From Candidatus Hydrogenedentota bacterium (GTDB lineage Bacteria; Hydrogenedentota; Hydrogenedentia; Hydrogenedentales; SLHB01): 10,849 nucleotides of DNA. A model generated the notes under the pieces. The model saw only the letters and a program-made list of their open reading frames with translations. It was not told where the DNA came from and ran no database searches. Below, piece by piece: positions 1-6,007 of this stretch; the first letter of the stretch is position 1; every line of letters starts with the position of its first letter. The DNA lies in the NCBI GenBank assembly GCA_007130675.1, contig SLSB01000108.1, positions 1 to 10,849 on the forward strand. The letters run 5' to 3'. The position numbers were made by a program, and so were the translations under genes.

Positions 1-96
1 GAATGGACCGTACGCGGGGCAAACGCCATCATTGCCCTGCGCTGTGCCATCCAATCAGGCCGGTTCGAAGATTACTGGGAAGACCGCGTCGGCTAA
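1..96 (+). CDS. C-terminal fragment of a probable transposase (ISKra4-like)
   Basis: An open frame enters from the left edge in frame 1 and stops with TAA at 94-96, leaving 31 residues. The visible tail contains WTVRGANAIIALRC followed by SGRFEDYWEDR. A Trp-x-x-x-Gly-Ala-x-Ala-(I/L)-x-x-Leu-Arg segment followed by a short acidic/aromatic (F-x-x-Y-W) end resembles, from memory, the C-termini of ISKra4-family and related DDE transposases, where it follows the last catalytic region. The catalytic domain lies outside the window, so I cannot say whether the element is intact. No inverted repeat marking the right end of the element was found with certainty in the following 200 bases. The family assignment rests on a short match and is an inference. 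Confidence 0.55.
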   Translation, partial: EWTVRGANAIIALRCAIQSGRFEDYWEDRVG

Positions 97-166
97 AACC
101 CACAAATCTGACGCAGGCCCCCACCCGAGGCAAACGGTTTTTGCATGCATGGATTGCGATTGTCAG

Positions 167-208
167 ATACCGCAGGTTACTGCGAGGTATTCCAACACAA
201 TCTGTTGG
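167..208. repeat. Two adjacent stem-loops downstream of the transposase end
   Basis: Positions 167-190 form a hairpin: ATACC-GCAG on the left pairs with CTGC-GGTAT on the right across a four-base loop (GTTA), with a two-base bulge (GA) in the right arm. One base later, 192-208 form a second hairpin with perfect six-base arms CCAACA/TGTTGG and a five-base loop. Neither is followed by a T-run on either strand, so a classical terminator is not supported. The stretch 97-323 otherwise shows no convincing gene. The structures could belong to the end of the insertion element or stabilise the 3' end of the minus-strand transcript that ends at 324. Confidence 0.4.
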
Positions 209-323
209 CAGAAAACACGCAGGTGCTTTCTTCACAGCCCGATTCTGTCCCGGCACCTTACAGCCGCAGCGCATCGAGGGGTTTCATGTCGTTTTGCGAT
301 TGCTGCTGCTGGGCCGGTTGTGG

Positions 324-632
324 TCAGTTCTGCTTGCCCTGTTCGTGCGCTCGGCGCTCGGCTTCTCGCAGACGCTTGCGGAAGTCTTTGTCTCCGAGGG
401 TCTGGTGAAAGAGTGCGCGCTCGTCATTGCGATACTGCGCGCGGATATAGCGGAGATCCCAGATGGCCAGGAAAAGCGCGGCAGCAAAAAACACCAGGAA
501 AACAATCCAATAGACCGCGAAGTGCGTGAGTGATTGCCGGGGGAGATCCCAATGAAGCCCACCATAAGCCAAGACGGCACTGCCCGCTAAGGCGATGCCG
601 CCTACTATACGCCATTTTGTCTGAAGGGTCAT
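324..632 (-). CDS. Small two-helix membrane protein of unknown function
   Basis: Not recognised. The 102-residue product starts with a hydrophobic segment (about residues 7-25), has a short loop, a second strong membrane segment (about residues 36-58, rich in F, V, A and L), and then a highly charged, probably cytoplasmic tail of about 40 residues ending in EAERRAHEQGKQN. The tail looks helical and could form a short coiled coil. I chose the ATG at 632 because a GGAAGGG motif lies about 11 bases upstream and the hydrophobic helix follows immediately. An in-frame ATG at 662, four bases after the stop of the upstream lipoprotein gene, would add ten residues and could be read by translational coupling. 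The gene follows the glycine-zipper lipoprotein on the same strand and is probably co-transcribed with it, suggesting an envelope role, but nothing in the sequence defines one. Confidence 0.65.
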   Translation of the reverse strand: MTLQTKWRIVGGIALAGSAVLAYGGLHWDLPRQSLTHFAVYWIVFLVFFAAALFLAIWDLRYIRAQYRNDERALFHQTLGDKDFRKRLREAERRAHEQGKQN

Positions 633-666
633 CGAGAACGTTGCCCTTCCACGCAGTGCCATCTGC

Positions 667-1041
667 CTACCGATGCGGTACCCAGACGCGTTCTTCGTAA
701 GTCTCTCCGGACGGTGTCCGTACCAAACGGGTTTCATAGTGGCCACTCACAACTGGGCCGCTCGAGCGGTATGCGGTGGGCTGGTGGGGAGGGTGAACAG
801 GGCGACGTCCGGCCTTGTCGATTTGGTCTCCGACCAGAGCACCCGTAAGCGCACCGATGCCCGCGCCGATTAATGCGCCTTCACCACCCTTTCCAACCTG
901 GTGCCCGAGAATGGCCCCCGTCCCGGCGCCAAGCGCACCGCCTACCACCGCGCCATCTTGTACCGGCGTCGTATGGCACCCTGCCGCCAAGAGCGCTGCG
1001 CCGGTCGCAATTACTAAAGCTACCAATACGTTACGCCGCAT
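667..1041 (-). CDS. Glycine-zipper 2TM-domain lipoprotein
   Basis: Predicted 124-residue envelope lipoprotein. Residues 1-21 form a signal peptide with basic MRRN followed by a hydrophobic stretch. The sequence LLAAGC places the lipid-bearing cysteine at residue 22. Residues about 30-76 carry two glycine-zipper helices with GxxxG spacings (GGALGAGTGAILG, then GAGIGALTGALVG), as in the OsmB/SlyB/17-kDa surface antigen type of family. The tail from about 80 is hydrophilic, rich in Pro, His and Tyr, and ends with a YEERVWVP motif often seen in relatives. Such proteins are small outer-membrane-associated lipoproteins, some induced by envelope or osmotic stress; the exact function is unknown. I chose the ATG at 1041 because AAGGA lies nine bases upstream. 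A GTG at 1050 is in frame but touches that AAGGA and is too close. The gene is first in a two-gene minus-strand unit. Confidence 0.85.
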   Translation of the reverse strand: MRRNVLVALVIATGAALLAAGCHTTPVQDGAVVGGALGAGTGAILGHQVGKGGEGALIGAGIGALTGALVGDQIDKAGRRPVHPPHQPTAYRSSGPVVSGHYETRLVRTPSGETYEERVWVPHR

Positions 1042-1076
1042 GACACGCACTCCTTATCATCTTCGAAGCTCACTCT

Positions 1077-1085
1077 ATTGTACCA
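1077..1085 (-). promoter_or_regulatory. Extended -10 promoter for the lipoprotein gene
   Basis: On the minus strand the sequence TGGTACAAT reads from 1085 to 1077: a TACAAT -10 hexamer preceded by the TG-n motif of an extended -10 promoter. Transcription would start near 1070, giving a leader of about 30 bases before the ATG at 1041. No good -35 hexamer is visible at the usual distance (the best is CTCTTC-like), which is tolerable for extended -10 promoters. Prediction from sequence only. Confidence 0.45.
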
Positions 1086-1338
1086 CACACACTGTTGGGA
1101 AGAGCGGCCTTACTTCGGCTCCTTTATCCCAATAAATTGACGCAGTTTCAGGGAATATATTCAAAACGGGGGTGCGAGGAGTCTCCCAGATCCCCAACTC
1201 GAATCGGGCCGCTCGTTCGTCCCCATGCCACTCTTCCATTCTTCAAATGCCTGGCGGGCGAAACGGGCGAATATTTCTCCATCACGGGTGTAATAGGCGG
1301 CAGCAGGGCCAGCGTTCCCGGCGAATCGGGTCCGCGAA
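1086..1338. other. Intergenic stretch with no convincing gene
   Basis: Between the divergent lipoprotein promoter and the leader ORF of the flotillin unit, all six frames give only short, low-quality open frames. A minus-strand frame ending at 1161 gives a tail including AGNAGPAAAYYTRDGE and FARQAFEEWKSG that looks somewhat protein-like. It has no start signal, its upstream part runs into the NfeD-like gene, and I recognise no family, so I do not call it as a gene. It could be a decayed gene remnant. Confidence 0.4.
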
Positions 1339-1351
1339 AGGAGGAAAGGAA

Positions 1352-1483
1352 ATGTTTGCGATTGGTATTGACATACCCCAGCATTGGCGGGGTACACTGT
1401 TTCGAGGGGATATCGCGGCGCCGCCTGGGTGCCATGCCGGCCGAAGCGTACACGCCGCACAATGTGGGGAGTTCCTGCCATGA
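1352..1483 (+). CDS. Possible 43-residue leader ORF upstream of nfeD-flotillin
   Basis: A 43-codon frame begins at an ATG preceded by AGGAGG (1339-1344) with seven bases of spacing, the strongest ribosome binding site in the window. It ends with TGA at 1481-1483, overlapping the ATG of the NfeD-like gene as ATGA. The peptide begins MFAIGIDIPQHWRG and contains two Cys and three His in its second half (GCHAGRSVHAAQCGE). I recognise no family. Its ideal initiation site and stop-start overlap suggest translational coupling to the next gene. Against it, a promoter-like TTGACA and an inverted repeat lie inside it, so it may be absent from the main transcript, and the NfeD-like gene has its own binding site. 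Real coding status is uncertain. Confidence 0.35.
   Translation: MFAIGIDIPQHWRGTLFRGDIAAPPGCHAGRSVHAAQCGEFLP
1368..1398 (+). promoter_or_regulatory. Possible promoter with embedded inverted repeat
   Basis: A perfect TTGACA occurs at 1368-1373 and a TACACT -10-like hexamer at 1393-1398. The spacing of 19 bases is longer than the usual 17. The spacer holds an inverted repeat, TACCCC (1374-1379) and GGGGTA (1389-1394), separated by nine bases. In DNA this would be a dyad overlapping the promoter core, well placed for a repressor or activator; in RNA it would be a short hairpin. It lies about 80 bases before the NfeD-like start. The hexamers alone are not decisive, and the repeat could instead be an attenuation hairpin within the leader ORF. 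Confidence 0.35.
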
Positions 1484-2082
1484 CAACGGTGTTCATTATC
1501 TGCGCGGCGCTGGGGTCGGCCATTCTCATTATTCAACTGATCATGCTGTTGATGGGCTTCGGTTTTGACAGTGATGTGGGCGACGGTCTTGGCGGAGACG
1601 TGGACGGTTTGGACGCAGGCGCTGACGGGGATCTTGATCTCTCGCAAGACCAGGGTTCTTCGTGGTTTTTCAGCGTGCTGTCAGTACGCTCGGTAGTGGC
1701 GGCGCTGGCTTTCTTCGGGTTGGCAGGCCTGGCGATGGAAGCAGGCGGCGCTCCTGTCTATATCACCGTTGTCGTGGCCTGCGGAGCCGGTGCGGTGGCC
1801 ATGATTATCGTCGCCTGGCTCATGCGCCTGCTGTACAGCCTGAGTGCCGAGGGCAATATCCACATTGCACGGGCGGTGGGCCTTCCGGGGTTTGTATATC
1901 TTTATGTGCCCGGGGCGCGCGCCGGCTCGGGAAAAGTCACTGTCGAGATTCAAGGACGCAGCATGGAGTTTCTTGCTATGACGGACGGGGCGCCGTTGCC
2001 GACGGGCAGCCCCATCACGGTGGTTGGGGTCATTGGGCCGGACACCCTCGAGGTGACTCCGGCCCACGAGGGGAAGGAGTAA
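1480..2082 (+). CDS. NfeD-like membrane protein, flotillin partner (YuaF type)
   Basis: 200-residue membrane protein of the NfeD/YuaF type, expected to act with the flotillin encoded next. An N-terminal membrane helix (about residues 4-27) is followed by an Asp/Gly-rich linker (about 30-58). Then comes SWFFSVLSVRSVVAALAFFG, which resembles the F-x-x-x-S-x-R-x-x-x-x-x-x-x-F-F-G signature of NfeD-like flotillin partners. Two more helices lie at about 70-87 and 93-117, and a soluble domain of about 75 residues (125-200) is the expected OB-fold. The start at 1480 has GGGGAG about nine bases upstream; an upstream in-frame extension has no family support. In Bacillus the YuaF-YuaG pair belongs to membrane microdomains and the response to cell-wall stress. 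The stop is followed after seven bases by the flotillin gene, so the two are one unit. Confidence 0.85.
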   Translation: MTTVFIICAALGSAILIIQLIMLLMGFGFDSDVGDGLGGDVDGLDAGADGDLDLSQDQGSSWFFSVLSVRSVVAALAFFGLAGLAMEAGGAPVYITVVVACGAGAVAMIIVAWLMRLLYSLSAEGNIHIARAVGLPGFVYLYVPGARAGSGKVTVEIQGRSMEFLAMTDGAPLPTGSPITVVGVIGPDTLEVTPAHEGKE

Positions 2083-2089
2083 ACCTGAA

Positions 2090-3709
2090 ATGGGATTCTA
2101 CATCGGTCTGATCATTGTAATGGGGATAGTGATATTCCTCAGCTTCGTGTTACTTTTGGCTACCCGCTACAAGCGATGCCCCAGCAACCGGGTGCTTGTC
2201 ATCTTCGGTAAGGTGCGCGGAAATACCCCAGCGAAGTGTATCCATGGCGGCGCGGCGTTTGTGGTGCCGCTTATCCAGGACCACGCCTATTTGAGCCTCG
2301 AACCGTTCCAAATTGCCATACCACTCAAAGATGCGCTGTCTATCGAGAACATCCGGGTCAACGTTCCCAGTGTCTTTACCGTGGCCATTGGTACGCAGTC
2401 CGAGATCATGCAGAATGCGGCCATCCGTTTGCTTGGGCTCGATTCCCAGGAGGTCAAACGGCAGGCCGAAGACATTATCTTCGGACAGTTGCGCCAGGTG
2501 ATCGCCTCGATGAGCATCGAGGACATCAACCGCGACCGCGACAAGTTCCTCCACAACATCCAGTCGTCGCTCGAACCCGAGCTTCGCAAGATCGGCATGG
2601 TGCTGATCAACGTGAATATTACCGACATTACCGACGAATCAGGCTACATCGAGGCCATCGGGCAGAAGGCCGCCTCGCAAGCCATCCAGCAGGCCCGCGG
2701 CGACGTCGCCGAGCAGGTCAAGATCGGTGAAGTTCGGGTCGCCGAAGCCGAGCGCGACAAACTGGTCAATGTTGCCGAGGCAACGAAAGAACGCGAAATC
2801 GGGACGCGTAGCGCCGAGCGCGCCCAGGCCGTCCGCGTGGCTGAGTTGGCCAAAGAACAGACGGTCGGCGAGCGGCAGGCCGCATTCCAGGGCGATGTCG
2901 AAGTGAAGGATGCCGAGCGTGACATGCGTGTCCGGGTTGCCGGAGCCAATGCGGCCGCGATCGAGGGTGAAAACGAGGCAAAAGCCACCGTTGCCAACTC
3001 GAATGCGGGTCTCCAGGTCAAAGAGGCCGAGGCCTATCAACTCGGCGAAACGCGCAAACGTGAGGCCGAAGCATCCGTGCTCGAGGCGCAGTACCGTGCT
3101 CAGGCCAAAGCCGCGCTCGCGGACGCCGAACGCGTCGAAGCCGAGCGCCGTGCCGAACTCGAGGCGCCCGCCAAGGCGCAGAAAGCCAGGACCATCGTCG
3201 AGGCGGAAGCCGAGGCCGAGAAACGGCGCATCGAAGCCCAAGGCCAGGCAGCCGCCATTTTCGCCAAGCTCGAGGCCGAAGCCAAAGGTCAGTTCGAGAT
3301 ACTCGCGAAAAAAGGCGATGGGTTGAAGCGGATCATTGAAGCCTGCGGCGGTTCCAACGAGGCGTTCCAGCTTCTTATGCTCGAGCATCTGGAAACCCTC
3401 GCCGCAACCTCGGCGCAGGCTATCTCGAACATCAAGTTCGACAAAATCGTGGTGTGGGAAAACGGCGGCAATGGGCAAGGAGGCAGCACCGCGAACTTTC
3501 TCCACAATCTCTCGCACACGCTGCCGCCGATGCTGCAGGTGATGAAAGACATCGGCGGCATTGAAGTGCCTGAGTATCTGGCCAAGCTGACGCCTGAAAG
3601 CGCGGGCGAGGCAGCCAGCGGCTCAGGAGTGCCTGACGCTGAGACCAGAACCGTGGCGCCCGGGAAGGAAGCAAAAGGTTCGAGCCCCGGGGCTACGTCG
3701 GCTCAGTGA
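2090..3709 (+). CDS. Flotillin / SPFH-domain protein (YuaG/YqiK type)
   Basis: 539-residue flotillin-like scaffold protein of membrane microdomains. Residues 4-24 are an N-terminal membrane helix, followed by KRCPSNRVLVIFGKV, typical of the start of the SPFH (band 7) domain, which extends to about residue 205 and includes NVNITDITDESGYIEAIGQ near 174-192. Residues about 205-400 are a long Ala/Glu/Lys/Arg-rich heptad region (many AEAE and EAER repeats) that should form the coiled coil driving oligomerisation. The C-terminal part (about 400-539) contains NGGNGQGGSTANFL and a Ser/Gly/Ala-rich, probably disordered tail. Length and layout match bacterial flotillins (about 500 residues). The ATG at 2090 has AAGGAG about 11 bases upstream, overlapping the end of the NfeD-like gene. 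Known relatives organise lipid domains and affect membrane fluidity, signalling and secretion; the client proteins here cannot be read from the sequence. Confidence 0.93.
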   Translation: MGFYIGLIIVMGIVIFLSFVLLLATRYKRCPSNRVLVIFGKVRGNTPAKCIHGGAAFVVPLIQDHAYLSLEPFQIAIPLKDALSIENIRVNVPSVFTVAIGTQSEIMQNAAIRLLGLDSQEVKRQAEDIIFGQLRQVIASMSIEDINRDRDKFLHNIQSSLEPELRKIGMVLINVNITDITDESGYIEAIGQKAASQAIQQARGDVAEQVKIGEVRVAEAERDKLVNVAEATKEREIGTRSAERAQAVRVAELAKEQTVGERQAAFQGDVEVKDAERDMRVRVAGANAAAIEGENEAKATVANSNAGLQVKEAEAYQLGETRKREAEASVLEAQYRAQAKAALADAERVEAERRAELEAPAKAQKARTIVEAEAEAEKRRIEAQGQAAAIFAKLEAEAKGQFEILAKKGDGLKRIIEACGGSNEAFQLLMLEHLETLAATSAQAISNIKFDKIVVWENGGNGQGGSTANFLHNLSHTLPPMLQVMKDIGGIEVPEYLAKLTPESAGEAASGSGVPDAETRTVAPGKEAKGSSPGATSAQ

Positions 3710-3732
3710 GCGTGTTCCATTGCAGTGCCAAG

Positions 3733-3768
3733 GCGGCCGTGCGACTATATGTCAAGTCGTCCGGCCGC
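3733..3768 (+). terminator. Probable terminator after the flotillin gene
   Basis: A strong GC-rich stem-loop starts 24 bases after the flotillin stop. GCGGCCG (3733-3739) pairs with CGGCCGC (3762-3768), and inside it GCGAC pairs with GTCGT with one G-T wobble, separated by one mismatch and closing a ten-base loop. It is followed by TCTATACTTT, a weak T-rich tract. The position right behind the operon and the stem strength support termination, though the T-run is poor, so efficiency is uncertain. Confidence 0.55.
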
Positions 3769-3854
3769 TCTATACTTTGGCGACGCACCCAGCGTAGAGG
3801 ACGCGGTCTGGTCGCTCCATATCCCGCGTGACTGGTTCGAAGACGAATAGTTCA

Positions 3855-3889
3855 GTTTTTCGTGTTGCAGCCGTGATTGCTCGAAAAAC
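3855..3889. repeat. Inverted repeat upstream of the histidine kinase gene
   Basis: Perfect eight-base arms GTTTTTCG (3855-3862) and CGAAAAAC (3882-3889) are separated by 19 bases. The repeat sits about 30 bases upstream of the putative kinase promoter, where an operator or activator site would be expected. As RNA it would be a modest hairpin with a long loop and no following T-run, so a terminator is less likely. Confidence 0.4.
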
Positions 3890-3914
3890 GGGGTATGTTT
3901 TGGCTGCGGGTGTA

Positions 3915-3943
3915 TTGTGATTATCGCGATTTCGTGCCATACT
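3915..3943 (+). promoter_or_regulatory. Possible promoter for the histidine kinase gene
   Basis: TTGTGA (3915-3920) and CATACT (3938-3943) are 17 bases apart, each matching four of six consensus positions of a housekeeping promoter. The spacer contains the eight-base palindrome ATCGCGAT (3923-3930). Transcription would begin near 3950, about 24 bases before the GTG start. Weak evidence; other start points in this 260-base gap are possible. Confidence 0.3.
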
Positions 3944-3973
3944 CATCATAGCCGCCCGTACGGAGTTCCTTGA

Positions 3974-5407
3974 GTGGCCAGGGGGACCGGACATGGGGTA
4001 AAGAACGAACAGGGTTTTGAACTTGTGGATTCCGAGCGTCCCCAGCACTGGTTGTTCGAGGAGCGGCTGCTCGCCGAACGCCTGTACGTGCAGAGTATCG
4101 TGCGTTTCTTTGTCGTCGCGGGCATTGTCGTTGGGGCATTCTTCGCGCGTTATCTGGTGGGGATCCAGGACCTCGATGCGGAAGGTCTCGTCGTATTGGC
4201 TGCCGCGCTCGGCATCTTCAATTTGGGCGCTTTCGTTGCGGCTCGCCAATTCCGCGGCGCATCGCTCTCTCCCGCGAATTTTGGGTTGCTTCAGAGCATC
4301 ATGCATACCACGATTGCCGTGGATATTCTGTTTATCACCGTCGCGTTGTGGTTTGTGGGAGGCGCGAAATCCCCGTTTCAATCGTTTTACCTGCTTCACC
4401 TGATGCTGGCCTCGGTCTTGCTGAGTCGGCGGGCGGCAATCATTCACGCGCTCAGTGCGTATCTTCAGTTTTCAGCGCTCGTTCTGGGACAATGGTTCGC
4501 GATTATCCCCGTTCGCTTTCCTGCGGGCGCCGTCAACAGCCCAGTGCCGCTCGATGGCAGGTTCGTGCTGACCGTGCTGGTCGTGCAGGGGCTCATTATG
4601 GGCTTGGGCGTCTATCTCGTCACCGGTCTGTCGCAAATGCTTCGAAGAGGCGAAGCCCGGCTCGAGCGGGTTAACGAGGAACTCACCCGATTGTCCGCGA
4701 TGCGGCAAGGGTTTCTTCAGATTACCCTGCACGACTTGCGGGCCCCTGTGGATGCCACGACCATGCTTGTGCGGAACATATCGGACGGACTCTGCGGGCC
4801 GCTGACGGAAAAGCAGTGCGACTGGCTGTCACGGTGCCGGAAGCGTCTGCGAGAACTCTCGGCCATGCTGCATGATTTCGAGAACCTCGCCATGCTGGGT
4901 TCGGAAGCCATCGAGCGGCAGCGCCGCCCCATCAAAATTGCCCCGTTTCTCAAAAACATTGCCGACGAATACCGCGAGATTGCCGAATCCCACGGCCACA
5001 CGTTTGCCCTCGACATTCACCTGATGAGGGCTGAAGTCATGGGGATCGAGCGTTTGCTTCACGAGGCCGTCGCAAACCTGTTGACCAACGCCATCAAATA
5101 TACGCCTGAAGGAGGAACGCTGGCTCTGCGGCTCAAGGAGCGCGAGGAAGCGGTCGCTATTGAAGTGCAGGATACCGGGATCGGCATTGCCGAAGAGGAC
5201 CGCTCCCGGTTGTTTGATGAATTCGTGCGGCTCTCGGCCGGGGCGGCCGCGAAACGCAAAGCGCCTGGTACCGGATTGGGGCTTTCGATCGTCCAGAGAA
5301 TCGTCGAAATGCACGGGGGCGATGTCGAATTGGAAAGCGCACTGGGCAAGGGAAGCATGTTCCGGATCGTCCTGCCACGAAGTGATGTGACGCACGAGGA
5401 AGCATGA
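3974..5407 (+). CDS. Membrane-bound sensor histidine kinase
   Basis: 477-residue histidine kinase. The N-terminal half holds about six membrane segments (roughly residues 42-62, 70-92, 105-128, 136-151, 157-180 and 197-219) with no recognisable periplasmic sensor domain, so it probably senses a membrane or small-molecule signal within the bilayer. A helical linker (about 222-245) leads to the dimerisation/phosphoacceptor region, where TLHDLRAPVD places the phosphorylated histidine at 253. The ATP-binding domain follows: N box EAVANLLTNAIKYTPEGG (about 364-381), G1 box DTGIGIAEEDRSRLFDEF (400-417), and G2 box GTGLGLSIV (432-440). All catalytic motifs look intact. The GTG start at 3974 has GGAG about ten bases upstream; the nearby ATG at 3993 is out of frame. 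No response regulator or receiver domain lies on either side, so it appears to be an orphan kinase. The signal and partner are unknown. Confidence 0.92.
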   Translation: MARGTGHGVKNEQGFELVDSERPQHWLFEERLLAERLYVQSIVRFFVVAGIVVGAFFARYLVGIQDLDAEGLVVLAAALGIFNLGAFVAARQFRGASLSPANFGLLQSIMHTTIAVDILFITVALWFVGGAKSPFQSFYLLHLMLASVLLSRRAAIIHALSAYLQFSALVLGQWFAIIPVRFPAGAVNSPVPLDGRFVLTVLVVQGLIMGLGVYLVTGLSQMLRRGEARLERVNEELTRLSAMRQGFLQITLHDLRAPVDATTMLVRNISDGLCGPLTEKQCDWLSRCRKRLRELSAMLHDFENLAMLGSEAIERQRRPIKIAPFLKNIADEYREIAESHGHTFALDIHLMRAEVMGIERLLHEAVANLLTNAIKYTPEGGTLALRLKEREEAVAIEVQDTGIGIAEEDRSRLFDEFVRLSAGAAAKRKAPGTGLGLSIVQRIVEMHGGDVELESALGKGSMFRIVLPRSDVTHEEA

Positions 5408-5462
5408 CGGTTACCCCGGATATTTCACAGCCGCCTTCTTCCCGACCCAAATCTGCGCATAG

Positions 5463-5494
5463 CTCACCAACTCAGGCGTGCCTGGGTTGGTGAG
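5463..5494. terminator. Long stem-loop between convergent genes, likely bidirectional terminator
   Basis: CTCACCAACTCAGG (5463-5476) pairs along its whole 14-base length with CCTGGGTTGGTGAG (5481-5494), with one G-T wobble, closing a four-base loop CGTG. It lies centrally in the 96-base gap between the 3' ends of the kinase gene (plus strand) and the maturation protease gene (minus strand), so it can serve both transcripts. Neither side has a strong T-run, so it may act as a 3'-end stabilising structure or a factor-dependent stop rather than a textbook intrinsic terminator. Confidence 0.6.
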
Positions 5495-5503
5495 ATATTG
5501 CGC

Positions 5504-6007
5504 TTATCCCCTTGGTCTCGCTGTCTGCACCGCTTCCGCGATCTCTTCAATGGCCGTCTCTACGTCCACCGAAATCCCTTGTCCGAACGCAACGCTGCAC
5601 GGTTGAATCCCGAGCACCACGATTCGCGCGTCTGTGTGGCTTTGCAGGTGCGCGATAAGCAATCCCAGAGAAATGCCGTGGGTATGCAACGAGGTCTCGG
5701 CCATCTCGCTGTCCTCGAACACGCGCCATTGGCCTGGCGCGAGGCCCATGTCTACCGCATCGATAAACACGACGGTATCGGGCTGTTGTTTTGCAATGAG
5801 CCCGAGGCAGTTTTCGGGCGTCGTCTCCGCATTGATGCACAGGCAATCGCATAGGCCGTCCATGCGGCGCATCAGTGCTGGCCCTGCCCCGTCATCGCCC
5901 CGCAGGGGATTGCCCATGCCCACGAGTACGGTGCGGCCCTGAAGAAGATCGCGGAACGCAGGGGCTGGCCGTTCTTCGGACTTACGCGGATTCCGCGCTG
6001 GTGACAC
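5504..6007 (-). CDS. hycI: [NiFe] hydrogenase maturation protease, HycI type
   Basis: 167-residue endopeptidase of the M52 (HyaD/HybD/HycI) family, which removes the C-terminal extension of a [NiFe] hydrogenase large subunit after nickel insertion. The diagnostic metal-site motifs are present: VGMGNPLRGDDGAGP near residues 29-43, with D39 matching the Asp of the HycI GDDG motif; IDAVDMGLAPG at 82-92, matching the VDATDMGLNPG of HycI; and a THG motif with H110 matching the nickel-binding His. VLGIQP at 131-136 is also conserved in HycI. Compared with HycI it has about 22 extra, mostly polar N-terminal residues. The GTG start at 6007 has GAGGA eight bases upstream and overlaps the end of the ferredoxin gene by 26 bases, showing operon coupling. 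It is the last gene of the operon. Resemblance to HycI rather than HyaD/HybD points to a group 4 (HycE/Mbh-like) client, not visible in the window. Confidence 0.9.
   Translation of the reverse strand: MSPARNPRKSEERPAPAFRDLLQGRTVLVGMGNPLRGDDGAGPALMRRMDGLCDCLCINAETTPENCLGLIAKQQPDTVVFIDAVDMGLAPGQWRVFEDSEMAETSLHTHGISLGLLIAHLQSHTDARIVVLGIQPCSVAFGQGISVDVETAIEEIAEAVQTARPRG

Noticed and set aside
3..533. 176-residue plus-strand frame across the left part of the window
   Set aside because: It overlaps the recognisable transposase tail in another frame and the minus-strand membrane protein, and is Arg/Pro-rich without a binding site.
1161..1529. 122-residue minus-strand frame in the gap before the NfeD-like gene
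   Set aside because: Part of its translation looks protein-like, but it overlaps the start of the NfeD-like gene, lacks a ribosome binding site and matches no family I know; at most a decayed remnant.
2639..3517. 292-residue minus-strand open frame antisense to the flotillin gene
   Set aside because: It is a by-product of the Ala/Glu-rich coiled-coil codons on the other strand; the peptide is low complexity (repeated FGLG-type segments), has no family match I recognise, and the plus-strand flotillin is certain.
3770..4447. 225-residue minus-strand frame overlapping the kinase start
   Set aside because: Composition is typical of an antisense shadow (Gln/Arg/His/Asp-rich) and it covers the start and membrane helices of a well-supported kinase gene.
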